From Desulfovermiculus halophilus DSM 18834 (GTDB lineage: Bacteria; Desulfobacterota; Desulfovibrionia; Desulfovibrionales; Desulfothermaceae), in assembly GCF_000620765.1 (NCBI RefSeq), contig NZ_JIAK01000006.1:124001-188000 (forward strand): DNA of 64,000 nucleotides, written 5' to 3'. Under the pieces are notes generated by a model. The model did no database searches. It saw nothing but the letters and a program-made list of their open reading frames with translations, and was not told the DNA's origin. The first letter of the stretch is position 1; the number at the start of each line of letters is the position of its first letter. Made by a program: the position numbers and the translations under genes. Below are positions 17,030 to 25,607 of the stretch, piece after piece.

Positions 17030-18352
17030 TCAGCGGGTGGTGTTCCGTCTGTCTGCGTGGGCGTTGTCCGGCACTTCGTCCCGGTCCAGGTCGAACATGC
17101 GCCGAATAACCGAGACGTAGTGCTGGGCCTGATCCTGCTCCTGCCCCCGGCGCTTGAGGAAGTCTATGGCCGGGTGGTAGAGCTTTTTGGCCAGGGATTG
17201 GGCCATGGTCCGGACCGCCTTTTCCGTTTCCGGATCTACATTTGGTCCCAGGCGCTTCAAGGTCCGTTCAGCCTCCTTGTGGGCCAGGTTCTCGCCGTGC
17301 TGCAGGAGGTCGACGATGGTCGGGGTCAGATCCAGGGAATTGAGCCAGTCCTGAAAGGTGTCCACTTCCTGGGCCACGATCTCCCGGGCCAGTCCTGCCT
17401 GCTCCTGGCGCTGGGCCATGTTTTCCTCCACCACGCCTTTCAAGTCGTCGATGTCGTAGAGGTAGACATTGTCCAGCTGGTTCACGTCGGGATCGATATC
17501 CCTGGGAACGGCGATGTCGATGAAGAACATGGGCCGGTTCTTGCGCTGCTTGAGTATGGACCGCATGTCCCTGGCGTGCAGGATGGGCTGGGTGGCCCCG
17601 GTGGAGCTGATGACGATATCTACTGTGGGCAGCTGGGACAGGAGATCGCAGTAGGCCACCGCCCTGCCGTTAAACCGTTCGGCCAGCTCCTGGGCCCGGT
17701 TCAGAGTGCGATTGGCCACCAGGAGCTGACTCAGCCCGGAGTTCAACAGATGGGTTGCGGCCAGCTCGGCCATTTCTCCGGCCCCGATGAGCATGGCCCG
17801 TTGTCTGGACAGATCCCCGAAGATATCCTTGGCCAGCTCCACAGCTGCAAAGCTGATGGATACGGCGCTCTGGGCGATACGGGTCTCGCTGCGCACCCGC
17901 TTGGCCACGGAAAAGGCCTTGTGCATCAAGCGATTGATGATGGTCCGGGTGGTTCCCTGCTCCACGGCCTGCCGGTAGGCCTGCTTGAGCTGGCCCAGGA
18001 TCTGGGGTTCTCCGACCACCATGGAGTCCAGGCTGGAGGCCACCTGGAAGACGTGTTCCACGGCCTTATGTCCCTTGTGGATATAGATGTGCTCGCGGAG
18101 GAGCTGGGGATCCTGTCCGCAGAGATGGGCCCAAGCGGAGAGGATGGGCGTCAGAGGGTTGTCCCCGCTGTTGACCACAGCCAAAAGCTCCACCCGGTTG
18201 CAGGTGGACAGGGTCAGAGCCTCCTGGACCGGGCTGTGCTGGCCGAAGATGGCCAGTTCCCTGGGCCCGGTGTCCGGCAAAGCGAACTGTTCCCTGATGT
18301 CCACAGGGGCAGTGCGGTGATTGAGTCCGACAAGGATGATTTCTTGAGACAT
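17030..18352 (-). CDS. hemA: Glutamyl-tRNA reductase
   Basis: HemA reduces glutamyl-tRNA to glutamate-1-semialdehyde with NADPH, the first step of C5-pathway tetrapyrrole synthesis. The 440-residue protein has the opening VGLNHRTAPVDIRE, the catalytic Cys51 in STCNRVE, the GEPQILGQ motif, the NADPH-binding GAGEMAELAA and a C-terminal dimerisation helix. It is 8 bp behind the cytochrome assembly protein and shares an operon with precorrin-2 dehydrogenase, so tetrapyrrole genes head this operon. An N-terminal Lys-type heme-degradation signal was not evaluated. Confidence 0.97.
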   Translation of the reverse strand: MSQEIILVGLNHRTAPVDIREQFALPDTGPRELAIFGQHSPVQEALTLSTCNRVELLAVVNSGDNPLTPILSAWAHLCGQDPQLLREHIYIHKGHKAVEHVFQVASSLDSMVVGEPQILGQLKQAYRQAVEQGTTRTIINRLMHKAFSVAKRVRSETRIAQSAVSISFAAVELAKDIFGDLSRQRAMLIGAGEMAELAATHLLNSGLSQLLVANRTLNRAQELAERFNGRAVAYCDLLSQLPTVDIVISSTGATQPILHARDMRSILKQRKNRPMFFIDIAVPRDIDPDVNQLDNVYLYDIDDLKGVVEENMAQRQEQAGLAREIVAQEVDTFQDWLNSLDLTPTIVDLLQHGENLAHKEAERTLKRLGPNVDPETEKAVRTMAQSLAKKLYHPAIDFLKRRGQEQDQAQHYVSVIRRMFDLDRDEVPDNAHADRRNTTR

Positions 18353-18359
18353 GGATGGA

Positions 18360-19187
18360 TCAGGGGCGGAAGCTGTGATGGGTTGGCAGAAAAAAGTTGA
18401 TCACGGCGATGGAGACCAGACAGAGTACAAAGAGCCAGGAGGCCAGAGTGGCCGGTTTCCGGCCCTTCCAGCCCAGGGCCAGGCGCTGGTGAAAGAGATA
18501 GGCAAAGAGGAACCAGATCAGAACGCTGGCCAGTTCCTTGGGGTCCCAGGAAAAGGCCCGGCCCCAGGTGACGTCGGCCCACAAGAAGCCGGCCAGCATC
18601 CCGATGGTGAACAGGGGAAAGCCGAGGCTCACCGCCCAGTGATTGACCCGGTCGCAGTTGAGCAGGGCCGGAAAATCGCGGCGAATTCGGCTTGGCTTGG
18701 TCTTGTGCTTGATGTGCCAATCCACGTACAGATAGCAGACCCCGGCCCCGAAGGCCATGGCCAAGAGGGCGATGCTGACGAACAGAGCGGCCACATGCAG
18801 GCCGAACCACAACCCGCTGAGCTGGGCCGGGATGGTCAGCTCCGGAGCGTGGACCAGCATGGAGGAGGAAAAAAGAATGAGGGCCAGAGGCGCTGCAGTC
18901 AGGGCCAGGAACTGGATCCGCAGTCTCCACCAGACCACCAGGTACAGCCCCAGCAGGGTCCAGGCCAGAAGACTGACGTAGAACTGGCCCTGGGTGGCGG
19001 TAAAGTCGGGGTTGGCGGCCAGGTTGAGAGCCAGATCCAGGCTGTGGAGGATGAACCCCAGGCCCAGCCAGCCCAAGGCAATGCTCTTTAGCCGGGTATT
19101 GCCCCCCAGGACCCCGGCCACATAGAGCACAGAGGCCAGAAAATAGAGCAGGGCGATGCCCAGATCAAAGAGAAAAATCATGTTCAT
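18360..19187 (-). CDS. Cytochrome c assembly/HemX-like integral membrane protein (CcsA family)
   Basis: This 275-residue protein has about eight hydrophobic segments. Near the end it carries WADVTWGRAFSWDPKELASV, the tryptophan-rich WWD-type signature of heme-handling CcsA/CcmC/HemX proteins. The frame opens at 19274, but the Cys-rich extension is not family-like. The ATG at 19187, behind GAGGTG, gives a hydrophobic start and overlaps the upstream gene by 23 bp. In Bacillus, HemX adjoins hemA and tunes its level; the same neighbourhood here suggests either that role or cytochrome c maturation. Confidence 0.87.
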   Translation of the reverse strand: MNMIFLFDLGIALLYFLASVLYVAGVLGGNTRLKSIALGWLGLGFILHSLDLALNLAANPDFTATQGQFYVSLLAWTLLGLYLVVWWRLRIQFLALTAAPLALILFSSSMLVHAPELTIPAQLSGLWFGLHVAALFVSIALLAMAFGAGVCYLYVDWHIKHKTKPSRIRRDFPALLNCDRVNHWAVSLGFPLFTIGMLAGFLWADVTWGRAFSWDPKELASVLIWFLFAYLFHQRLALGWKGRKPATLASWLFVLCLVSIAVINFFLPTHHSFRP

Positions 19188-19851
19188 GCAGCACCTCGCG
19201 GGCAAAGGGATGCAGGTCAGGGGGCAGGCGGTCTTGAAGCAAGGCCAGTAAGCCGGGTCCGTCCTTTTGGGCAATGGCCCGGCTCAGCTCCCCGTCGGTC
19301 AGGGAGCGGAAGAGGGCGGCGTTCTCTGCCTGCGGGGCTCCCCGGGCAATAACCGCCGGACGAAGCGCCTTGAGCAGGCTGGTCCATACTGTATATTCCG
19401 GGCCGAACTCCTGCTCCAGTTGCTGCCGGATGCGCCTGGTCAGGGCCGGACTGGTCCCGCCGGTGGTCACTGCGAGTTCCAGATCCCCCTGACTGATGAG
19501 CGAGGGCCAGATCAGGGAGCAGAGTTCGGGCTGATCGACAACGTTGCACAGGATGGTGTGCTCCCGGCACAGACGGCCGATCTGCGCGTTTACCTCCGGG
19601 CTGGAGGTGCTGGCCACCACCAAGAAGGCCCCCTGGATGTCCTTTGGCTCAAAAGGCCGGTTGTGCAGGGTGATGGCCTGGACGGCCTCTGGATGCATGG
19701 CTTTGAGGGGCTCCGGTCTGGGCTCGACCACTACCAGGGGATCTGCCCGGCAATGGAGAAGGCGCCGGATCTTGCGCTGCCCCACTGAGCCAGCCCCTGC
19801 GACCACGCAGGTCCGGCCTCGAAGGTCGATGAACGCAGGAAAATGAGGCAT
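19165..19851 (-). CDS. Precorrin-2 dehydrogenase / sirohydrochlorin ferrochelatase-type protein
   Basis: This is the dehydrogenase domain of siroheme synthesis (Met8p/SirC/CysG N-terminal type), which oxidises precorrin-2 to sirohydrochlorin with NAD. The 228-residue protein has the NAD-binding CVVAGAGSVGQRK (about 15-27), the CNVVDQPELCSLIWPSLI segment and the AVTTGGTSPALTRRIR signature. It lacks the uroporphyrinogen methyltransferase half found in full CysG. It is the first gene of the minus-strand operon, directly upstream of the CcsA-like gene and hemA. Siroheme is needed for sulfite reductase, fitting a sulfate reducer. Confidence 0.93.
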   Translation of the reverse strand: MPHFPAFIDLRGRTCVVAGAGSVGQRKIRRLLHCRADPLVVVEPRPEPLKAMHPEAVQAITLHNRPFEPKDIQGAFLVVASTSSPEVNAQIGRLCREHTILCNVVDQPELCSLIWPSLISQGDLELAVTTGGTSPALTRRIRQQLEQEFGPEYTVWTSLLKALRPAVIARGAPQAENAALFRSLTDGELSRAIAQKDGPGLLALLQDRLPPDLHPFAREVLHEHDFSL

Positions 19852-20221
19852 GCACAGTGTCTACCAGACTCGGGGCGGGCTGTAAAACCGTCTGCGCCGG
19901 GATCAGAAAAACGGGGGGCCTGACGCTGATTGTATGCAAACAGAACCGGGGCTATTATCCATTTTGGTCAGGGATTCTTCGCTCCCAGACTCGCTGAGAA
20001 TGACAAAAGGGAGGATGACGCTCTGCCGCATAGTTCGTGAACCCTTCTTGTCATTCTGAAGGAGGGTAGCGACTGAAGAATCTATTGTGTTTGGTATACA
20101 TGCCTGCGGAAGTGGCACCTAGGTGTTCACTGAACATACAGAGCTCAAGCTTGGTGAACTTTGTGCTCGTCGTTCAATATGCACCATTACACATGGAAAA
20201 ACCAAGAGTTTTGCCGGTCTG
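19852..20221. other. 370-bp gap holding a palindromic ATGAC-ended repeat pair
   Basis: No convincing gene lies between the siroheme gene and the amino-acid permease. The gap contains two inverted copies of a roughly 33-bp repeat at 19973-20004 and 20050-20082. Upstream sequence near 19852-19960 must contain the promoter of the minus-strand tetrapyrrole operon, but no convincing -35/-10 pair stands out. Confidence 0.6.
19973..20082. repeat. Inverted pair of an intergenic repeat (GATTCTTC ... GAATGAC)
   Basis: The left copy (19973-20004) starts GATTCTTC and ends GAATGAC. The right copy (20050-20082) is its imperfect reverse complement, starting GTCATTCTGA and ending GAAGAATC. About 45 bp separate them, so the 110-bp unit could fold into a long hairpin. 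Intergenic repeats of this general appearance are common in many genomes. It carries no reading frame. Confidence 0.75.
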
Positions 20222-22012
20222 CTACATGACCAGGGACTGCTTCTCCGGGGACAGGCGGGCTTCCAGCCGGCGGGCGTAACAGCTCATGGCGTAGCAGCAG
20301 ATGAAATACAGAAAGGCCACTGTGGTGTAGATCTCAAAAGGATAGACCATGAGCCGGTTGTTCAGGCCCTGGGCCACAAAGGTCAGCTCCAGGACTCCGA
20401 TGACAAAGGCCAGAGAGGTATCTTTGAAGATGGCGATGAATTGTCCGACAATGGCCGGGATCATCTGTTTCAGGGCCTGAGGGAGGATGATCCGGCGCAT
20501 GGTCTGAAAGTAGGACAGGCCTGTGGAATAGGCGGCTTCCACCTGCCCGGACGGGATGTTCTGTACCCCGCTGCGCACGATCTCGGCCAGATAGGCCCCG
20601 GTGAAGATGGTCAAGGCGACGGTGGCGCTCCAGAAGACGTCAAAGAAGGCCCCGGTGACGATGGGGATGAAAAAGTAGACCCAGAAGATGACGATGATCA
20701 GGGGGTTGCCCCGAATGACCTCGATATACACCATGCAGGGGAGACGGAACAGCTGATTGGACGAGGCCCGGCCCAGCCCGGCGGCCAGGCCGATGAAGAA
20801 GCTGACCGAGATGGCGATGACCGCCATGAGAATGGAGTACGCCAACCCGCCCAGCCCCCAGAAGAGCTCATTTTCGCTGCCGTGGGGAAAGCGCCAGATG
20901 AGCAGGGTGTCCAGGTTGTCCCAGATGACCTGCCAGTTAAATCCCATCAGCCCCTGAATGAGCTTGAAGCCGACATAGACAAGGGCAGCCACGAACGCGG
21001 TTTTGAAGGCAAGGGCAACAACCGCGGCCGCCCAGTGCCGGACCTGGATGGCCGCGGCCTGGAGGGGGGATCGGACCAGGGTGGCCCGGCCTCCGGCCCG
21101 CTTGGCGTACCAGGCGGTTGTCAGCCTGGAGGCGGCTGCCCACACAAGGCTCAGGGGGCTGAAAAGCAGGTCAGCCGCCCGCTGGTTCCAGGAGGTACGG
21201 GCGCTGGGCTGGATTTTCAGCTTGACGTTGACCAGGTTCAAGAGCCCGGAGATGACCAGGGACAGGGCCAGATACAGGACAGTGGCCCCGGTCGTGGCCT
21301 CAAATCCCCGAAATGTCAGGGATTCAACCTGTTGGGAGGACCAGGTCAGCTCGGCAACGCCAACCACCATGGCCAGGGAGGAGTTCTTCATGTTGTTTAA
21401 AAACTCGCTGCCCAAAGGAGGAATGATGCTCCGGAAGGCCAGAGGGAGGATGATGCTCCGGAGGACCTGAAGGTAGGAGAGCCCGCTGGAGTAGGCGGAC
21501 TCCAGAAGTCCGCGGGGGATGGACTGCAGCCCGGCCCTGATGACCTCGGCCATGAAGGAGCCGGTATACACGGACAACCCGATGGTGGCGCACCAGAATT
21601 CATAGTTGAGGCCGAAGACGTAGTTTCTGGCCGCCTGGGGCAGCCCCATGGGGAAGGCGAAATACCAGAAGAAGAGCTGGATGAGCAGGGGGGTGTTGCG
21701 GAAAAACTCCACATAGGCGGTGGACAGCCAGCGCAGGGGGGCAAAGGAGGCCAATCGGCCCAATCCGAAGAAGGTGCCCAGGGCCAGGGCGATGCCGGAG
21801 CTGATCAGAGATATCTTGATCGTCAGGACCAGGCCCTGGAGAAGGACCAGGCCGAAGTGCTCCTGATAGGTCGGGTTGACCTCAAACAGGACGCTCCAGT
21901 CGAACTCGTAGCCGAACTTGAAAAAGAAGCCCCAGTAGACAACCATGACCGCGACGATGACGATCAGGGTCGTGTACTGCACCCACCGTTTTTCCAGCCA
22001 GTATGCAAGCAT
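20222..22012 (-). CDS. Polar amino-acid ABC importer permease, two permease domains fused
   Basis: This 596-residue integral membrane protein contains two complete HisM/HisQ-type permease domains, normally two separate ~220-250-residue subunits. The first EAA loop is at about 156-200 (EVIRAGLQSIPRGLLESAYS...), the second at about 477-520 (EIVRSGVQNIPSGQVEAAYS...). A poorly hydrophobic linker of about 60 residues (270-330) separates them. It is the last gene of a minus-strand operon after the ATPase and binding protein. Its ribosome binding site is weak, and a long hairpin sits between it and the binding-protein gene. Likely substrates are polar amino acids such as Glu, Gln or Asp. Confidence 0.93.
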   Translation of the reverse strand: MLAYWLEKRWVQYTTLIVIVAVMVVYWGFFFKFGYEFDWSVLFEVNPTYQEHFGLVLLQGLVLTIKISLISSGIALALGTFFGLGRLASFAPLRWLSTAYVEFFRNTPLLIQLFFWYFAFPMGLPQAARNYVFGLNYEFWCATIGLSVYTGSFMAEVIRAGLQSIPRGLLESAYSSGLSYLQVLRSIILPLAFRSIIPPLGSEFLNNMKNSSLAMVVGVAELTWSSQQVESLTFRGFEATTGATVLYLALSLVISGLLNLVNVKLKIQPSARTSWNQRAADLLFSPLSLVWAAASRLTTAWYAKRAGGRATLVRSPLQAAAIQVRHWAAAVVALAFKTAFVAALVYVGFKLIQGLMGFNWQVIWDNLDTLLIWRFPHGSENELFWGLGGLAYSILMAVIAISVSFFIGLAAGLGRASSNQLFRLPCMVYIEVIRGNPLIIVIFWVYFFIPIVTGAFFDVFWSATVALTIFTGAYLAEIVRSGVQNIPSGQVEAAYSTGLSYFQTMRRIILPQALKQMIPAIVGQFIAIFKDTSLAFVIGVLELTFVAQGLNNRLMVYPFEIYTTVAFLYFICCYAMSCYARRLEARLSPEKQSLVM

Positions 22013-22118
22013 ATACTTACGAAGGCTCAGGCTTCAGCGCCGCTGCTGGCCGCAGGCGCCCTGTTTGATCCAGAATGAAGCTCTGTGACGTATTTATGGG
22101 GAAAAATCCAGCTTTATA

Positions 22119-22157
22119 CCGGGGTTCAGGTGTGCCTCAGGCACACCTGAACCCCGG
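22119..22157. promoter_or_regulatory. Perfect 19-bp-arm hairpin between binding-protein and permease genes
   Basis: Two perfectly complementary 19-base arms (22119-22137 and 22139-22157) are separated by one base, so the real loop opens a few central pairs. The hairpin starts 8 bp after the stop codon of the binding-protein gene on the minus strand. No classic T run follows directly; only a short T5 appears about 12 bp further. Position and strength suggest an mRNA-stabilising or partially terminating element that keeps binding protein in excess over permease. Confidence 0.75.
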
Positions 22158-22165
22158 GCATTTGG

Positions 22166-22993
22166 TTATGGCCACATTTCGATTTCTTCGGTCATGGGGA
22201 AGTGATACGGGGTGTCCGGACCGTACCACTTGGTATAGATCTCCATGTAGGTCCCGTCCTTCCACATATCCTGGAGGGTGAAGTTGATCAGGTCCCGCCA
22301 GTCTGAGTCATCCTCGGGCAAGCCGATTCCATAGGGCTCGTTGCTGAAAAAGTCTCCGACCAATTCGTATTTGCCGGGCTCCTTGGCCGCATACCCCAGA
22401 AGGATGGTGGAGTCTGTGCTCCAGGCCGCGACCCGCCCCATCTGCAAGGCCTGAAAGCATTCCGACTCTTTTTGAAAGGAGATCACGTTCTGTTCGTAGT
22501 TGGGGTCGCCCAGCTTCTGCAGCAGATTCTTGACGTTGATTTCCGAGGTCGTGCCCTGCATGGTGGCAATCTTTTTGCCCACAAAATCCTCCCACTCATC
22601 ATATTGTCCTTTTTGGGCCAAAAACTTTTGACCGTCAAAGAAATAGGTGATGGAGAAGTCGATGGATTTGTCCCGCTCCCTTTTGTGGGTCATGTTAGCC
22701 ACGCTCATGTCGATGCGGCCCTGCTGGACAAAGGCGATTCTGGTCTTGTTGTTCACTGGGACCCGCTCAAGCTCGCACCCCAGGCGGTCAGCGATTTCCT
22801 TGGCTATGTCCACGTCAAAGCCCACCCATTCCTGGTTTTGGTTGTAAAACGCCCCGGGGATGGAGTCGGTCATGATCCCGGCCCGAATGACCTTGTTCTC
22901 CATGACCCGGTCATAGGTAGGGCCGGACCAGGCTGGAACGGCCAGCAGAACGCACCCGATGAGGGACAGGGTAATCAGAGTTGCACGATACAT
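22166..22993 (-). CDS. Periplasmic amino-acid-binding protein of ABC importer
   Basis: This 275-residue extracytoplasmic solute-binding protein (family 3) captures a polar amino acid for the ABC importer. It has a signal peptide (hydrophobic core about 5-20, likely cleavage near AWS/G at 23). The ligand-domain markers are IRAGIMTDSIPGAF, WVGFDVDIAKEIADRLG and RIDMSVANMTHKRERDKSIDFS. A strong GGAGGAG precedes the ATG. It lies between the ATPase and fused permease genes and is followed by a strong hairpin, consistent with the high binding-protein expression typical of these systems. Confidence 0.93.
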   Translation of the reverse strand: MYRATLITLSLIGCVLLAVPAWSGPTYDRVMENKVIRAGIMTDSIPGAFYNQNQEWVGFDVDIAKEIADRLGCELERVPVNNKTRIAFVQQGRIDMSVANMTHKRERDKSIDFSITYFFDGQKFLAQKGQYDEWEDFVGKKIATMQGTTSEINVKNLLQKLGDPNYEQNVISFQKESECFQALQMGRVAAWSTDSTILLGYAAKEPGKYELVGDFFSNEPYGIGLPEDDSDWRDLINFTLQDMWKDGTYMEIYTKWYGPDTPYHFPMTEEIEMWP

Positions 22994-23112
22994 AGCTCCT
23001 CCATGTGGTTAAGGTCCAGGGGCAATGCCGCCGATACGCGTGTATGTGCACCCGGGGGCAGCTAAGTAAGCCCGGCCGGGATGCCCGTGCTGCGGGGTCT
23101 GTTCCTAAGCAT

Positions 23113-23841
23113 TCAGTGACTGAGGATCTTGCTCAGGAACTCCTTGGTCCGGGGGTGCTGGGCGTGGGTGAAGAACTGCGAGGGGGTGTTTTCTTCGATC
23201 AGCAGCCCCTGGTCCATAAAGATGACTCGATCGGCAACTTCCTTGGCAAACCCCATCTCATGGGTGACGCAGACCATGGTCATGCCCTCCTTGGCCAGGG
23301 TGCGCATCACGTCCAGGACCTCGTTGATCATCTCCGGGTCCAGGGCAGACGTGGGTTCGTCAAAAAGCATGATCTTGGGGTTCATGGCCAGTCCCCGGGC
23401 GATGGCCACTCGCTGCTGCTGGCCGCCGGAGAGCTGACAGGGATAGGCGTGGGCCTTGTCCGGGATGTTGACCTTGGACAAGAGGTCCATGCCTTTGGAT
23501 TCGGCCTGCTTGGGGGGTAATCTGCGGACCAGAAGAGGAGCCAGGGTGACGTTTTGAAGGACCGTCATGTGCGGGTAGAGATTGAACTGCTGGAAGACAA
23601 AGCCTATTTCGGCCCTGAGCAGAGCCAGATTGGTCTTCGGGTCATTGATGTCCAGCTGGTCGACGACGATTTTTCCGGATTGAATGGGCTCCAGCCGGTT
23701 AATGCAGCGGATAAGGGTACTTTTCCCCGATCCACTGGGGCCGCAGACAACGACCACCTCTCCCTCCCGGATATGCAGGTTGATGTTTTGCAGGACCTGG
23801 TACTCGCCAAACCATTTCTGGACCTCGTCAAACCGGATCAC
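23113..23841 (-). CDS. Polar amino-acid ABC importer ATP-binding protein (GlnQ family)
   Basis: This 242-residue ATPase energises the amino-acid importer. It has Walker [10 protein letters not shown] near 34-42, a Q-loop [17 protein letters not shown], signature [13 protein letters not shown], Walker [13 protein letters not shown] and switch His in CVTHEMGFA. It is the first gene of the three-gene transporter operon on the minus strand, with its promoter presumably between 23842 and the divergent psd gene. Confidence 0.95.
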   Translation of the reverse strand: MIRFDEVQKWFGEYQVLQNINLHIREGEVVVVCGPSGSGKSTLIRCINRLEPIQSGKIVVDQLDINDPKTNLALLRAEIGFVFQQFNLYPHMTVLQNVTLAPLLVRRLPPKQAESKGMDLLSKVNIPDKAHAYPCQLSGGQQQRVAIARGLAMNPKIMLFDEPTSALDPEMINEVLDVMRTLAKEGMTMVCVTHEMGFAKEVADRVIFMDQGLLIEENTPSQFFTHAQHPRTKEFLSKILSH

Positions 23842-24044
23842 GCGCTGACTCCAAAAGACTGTGTATTCCTGCTTGCTTCAGGGATGATTGCTACCAATAT
23901 CCGGCATGCCCGCCCAAGTCAAGGACAGCGGGGGCGCGTATTGCCTGTTGGGCCGCAAGGATGTACAACACACCAGTGCTGAAGATTGAGCCGGGGTGGG
24001 GCCTTGGGTCCCTGTTTCAGGATCGGACTACGACGGAGGGCTGC

Positions 24045-24707
24045 ATGCAGGGAGGATCGATGGAATTGCGACCGGAAGGTGCGCCGTATATAGGCATGGC
24101 CAGTTTGGCCGCTGTGGTCTTTGCCCTCTTGGGGTGGGCGCTGCTCAGCCTGGCCGCGCTTGTGCTGACTCTGGGCATCGTCCATTTTTTCCGTGATCCA
24201 CAGCGGGTTGTGTCCCGGGAGAAGGATGCGGCCCTCTCCCCGGCCGACGGCCGGGTTCTGGAGGTCCGGTCCAGGGTCGAACCCGGGGGGACCGAGAGCA
24301 GGCCCAGGATCAGCATCTTCATGAACGTCTTTGACGTGCACGTGAACAGGTCGCCGGTACAGGGCAGGGTTGTGGACATACGCTACTTTCGGGGCCGCTT
24401 TCTGCGGGCCTCGCTGAACAAGGTGGACCGGAGCAACGAACAGAATATTATCCGGATTGAAGATGACCAGGGACAGAGGTGGTGCATGGTCCAGATCGCC
24501 GGGCTCGTGGCCAGGCGAATCGTCTGCTGGCCGGATATCGACCATAAGGTAGAGTCCGGGCAGCGGGTGGGCCTGATCAAGTTCGGGTCCAGGGTTGACC
24601 TTTATCTGCCGGAAGGTTATGAAATAAAGGTAAGGCCCGGTGACCGGGTCCTTGCCGGACAAACCATACTGGCCAGGAAACACGAGCACACACCCGCGCA
24701 TGTCTGA
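24045..24707 (+). CDS. psd: Phosphatidylserine decarboxylase (short, archaeal/Bacteroidetes-type proenzyme)
   Basis: Psd makes phosphatidylethanolamine from phosphatidylserine and self-cleaves to generate a pyruvoyl cofactor. The 220-residue protein has two N-terminal hydrophobic stretches, the segments HFFRDPQR and SPADGRVL, FMNVFDVHVNRSPVQG, and near the C-terminus KFGSRVDLYLP, whose Gly-Ser bond is the expected cleavage site. The frame opens at 23961. ATG 24045 follows CGGAGGG closely; ATG 24060 (MELRPEG) also has GGAGG and is a real alternative. It overlaps pssA, completing phosphatidylethanolamine synthesis. Confidence 0.92.
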   Translation: MQGGSMELRPEGAPYIGMASLAAVVFALLGWALLSLAALVLTLGIVHFFRDPQRVVSREKDAALSPADGRVLEVRSRVEPGGTESRPRISIFMNVFDVHVNRSPVQGRVVDIRYFRGRFLRASLNKVDRSNEQNIIRIEDDQGQRWCMVQIAGLVARRIVCWPDIDHKVESGQRVGLIKFGSRVDLYLPEGYEIKVRPGDRVLAGQTILARKHEHTPAHV

Positions 24708-25458
24708 TTTTCGCCACAAAGGGATCTACATCCTGCCCAATCTGTTCACCACAGCCAGCCTGCTTGCCGGGTTCATGGGCCTGATGTGGGCGGTTCAGGG
24801 CAGGTTCGAGCTCTGTGCCTCGGCCATACTGGTCAGCTGCCTGTGCGATGGGCTGGACGGCAAGCTGGCCAGGATGACCAAGGCCAGCTCCGAGTTCGGC
24901 ATTCAGTTGGACTCCCTTGTCGATCTGGTGGCCTTCGGGGTCACGCCCGCAGCCATGATCTACTTGTGGCAGACCCAGCACCTGGGTCGCACCGGCCTGC
25001 TCGTATCCTTCGCCTATCTGGCCTGCGGGGCCCTGCGTCTGGCCCGATTCAACGTTTCAGCCATGCGCAGTCCCGGAGGGGGCAAGAAGTTCTTTGTCGG
25101 TCTGCCAATCCCGGCTGCGGCCTGTCTTTTGGCCACCCTGGTCCTGTTTGCGGCCAGGCTGCCGGAAGGTGCGCTCCAGGCCGTCCTCCCGGGGTGGTGC
25201 GTGGGGCTGACCCTGGCCTCCGGCCTGCTCATGGTCAGCAAGGTGCGCTATGCCTCGTTTAAGGATCTGGAGGCGGTCAAGGCTCATCCGTACACCATGT
25301 CTGTGGCCGTTGTCCTTCTCTTTGTCCTCATGGCTTCGGAACCCAGGATGCTGGGCTTCTTTTTCTTCCTCGCCTATCTCTTTTCCGGCCTGGCATATAC
25401 CTATGCCGTCCTCCCCCTGCGCCGGGGGACATTCCTACGGGGGCTTACCAGCCGTTAA
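24700..25458 (+). CDS. pssA: CDP-diacylglycerol--serine O-phosphatidyltransferase
   Basis: PssA condenses CDP-diacylglycerol with serine to phosphatidylserine, the substrate of Psd encoded just upstream. The 252-residue membrane protein carries the CDP-alcohol phosphotransferase motif DGLDGKLARMTKASSEFG followed by three residues, Asp, three residues, Asp (near 56-80), and about seven hydrophobic segments. I chose ATG 24700, overlapping the psd stop by 8 bp, rather than the 20-residue-longer frame opening at 24640. Confidence 0.94.
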   Translation: MSDFRHKGIYILPNLFTTASLLAGFMGLMWAVQGRFELCASAILVSCLCDGLDGKLARMTKASSEFGIQLDSLVDLVAFGVTPAAMIYLWQTQHLGRTGLLVSFAYLACGALRLARFNVSAMRSPGGGKKFFVGLPIPAAACLLATLVLFAARLPEGALQAVLPGWCVGLTLASGLLMVSKVRYASFKDLEAVKAHPYTMSVAVVLLFVLMASEPRMLGFFFFLAYLFSGLAYTYAVLPLRRGTFLRGLTSR

Positions 25459-25557
25459 GCCTCCGAGTTCACAGCTCATACATTCCACATCAGCTTACTT
25501 GTGCCGCCTCTCATGCCCACCCAGGGCAGGGAGGGTGTTTCCTGTACCAGGTACGAA

Positions 25558-25587
25558 CGATTCCTCCAGGCCCGCCTGGAGGAATCG
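25558..25587 (+). promoter_or_regulatory. Hairpin directly upstream of the leuA ribosome binding site
   Basis: A perfect 13-bp stem with the 4-base loop CCCG spans 25558-25587, ending 7 bp before the AAAGGAG of leuA. There is no T run after it, so it is not an ordinary terminator. A 31-codon frame (ATG at 25513) runs through it and ends TGATG, overlapping the leuA start codon. It contains only two Leu codons and has no Shine-Dalgarno sequence, so a classical leucine attenuator is not supported. Confidence 0.6.
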
Positions 25588-25607
25588 GCGAATAAAGGAG
25601 AGCAGTG

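Noticed and set aside
20123-21400. 425-codon plus-strand frame opposite the permease gene
   Set aside because: Its composition (Gly/Asp/Gln-rich, no hydrophobic core) is that of an antisense shadow of a membrane protein, and the permease on the other strand is certain.
25459-25607. T-box or leucine leader peptide before leuA
   Set aside because: No T-box consensus, no run of Leu codons and no terminator T run were found.
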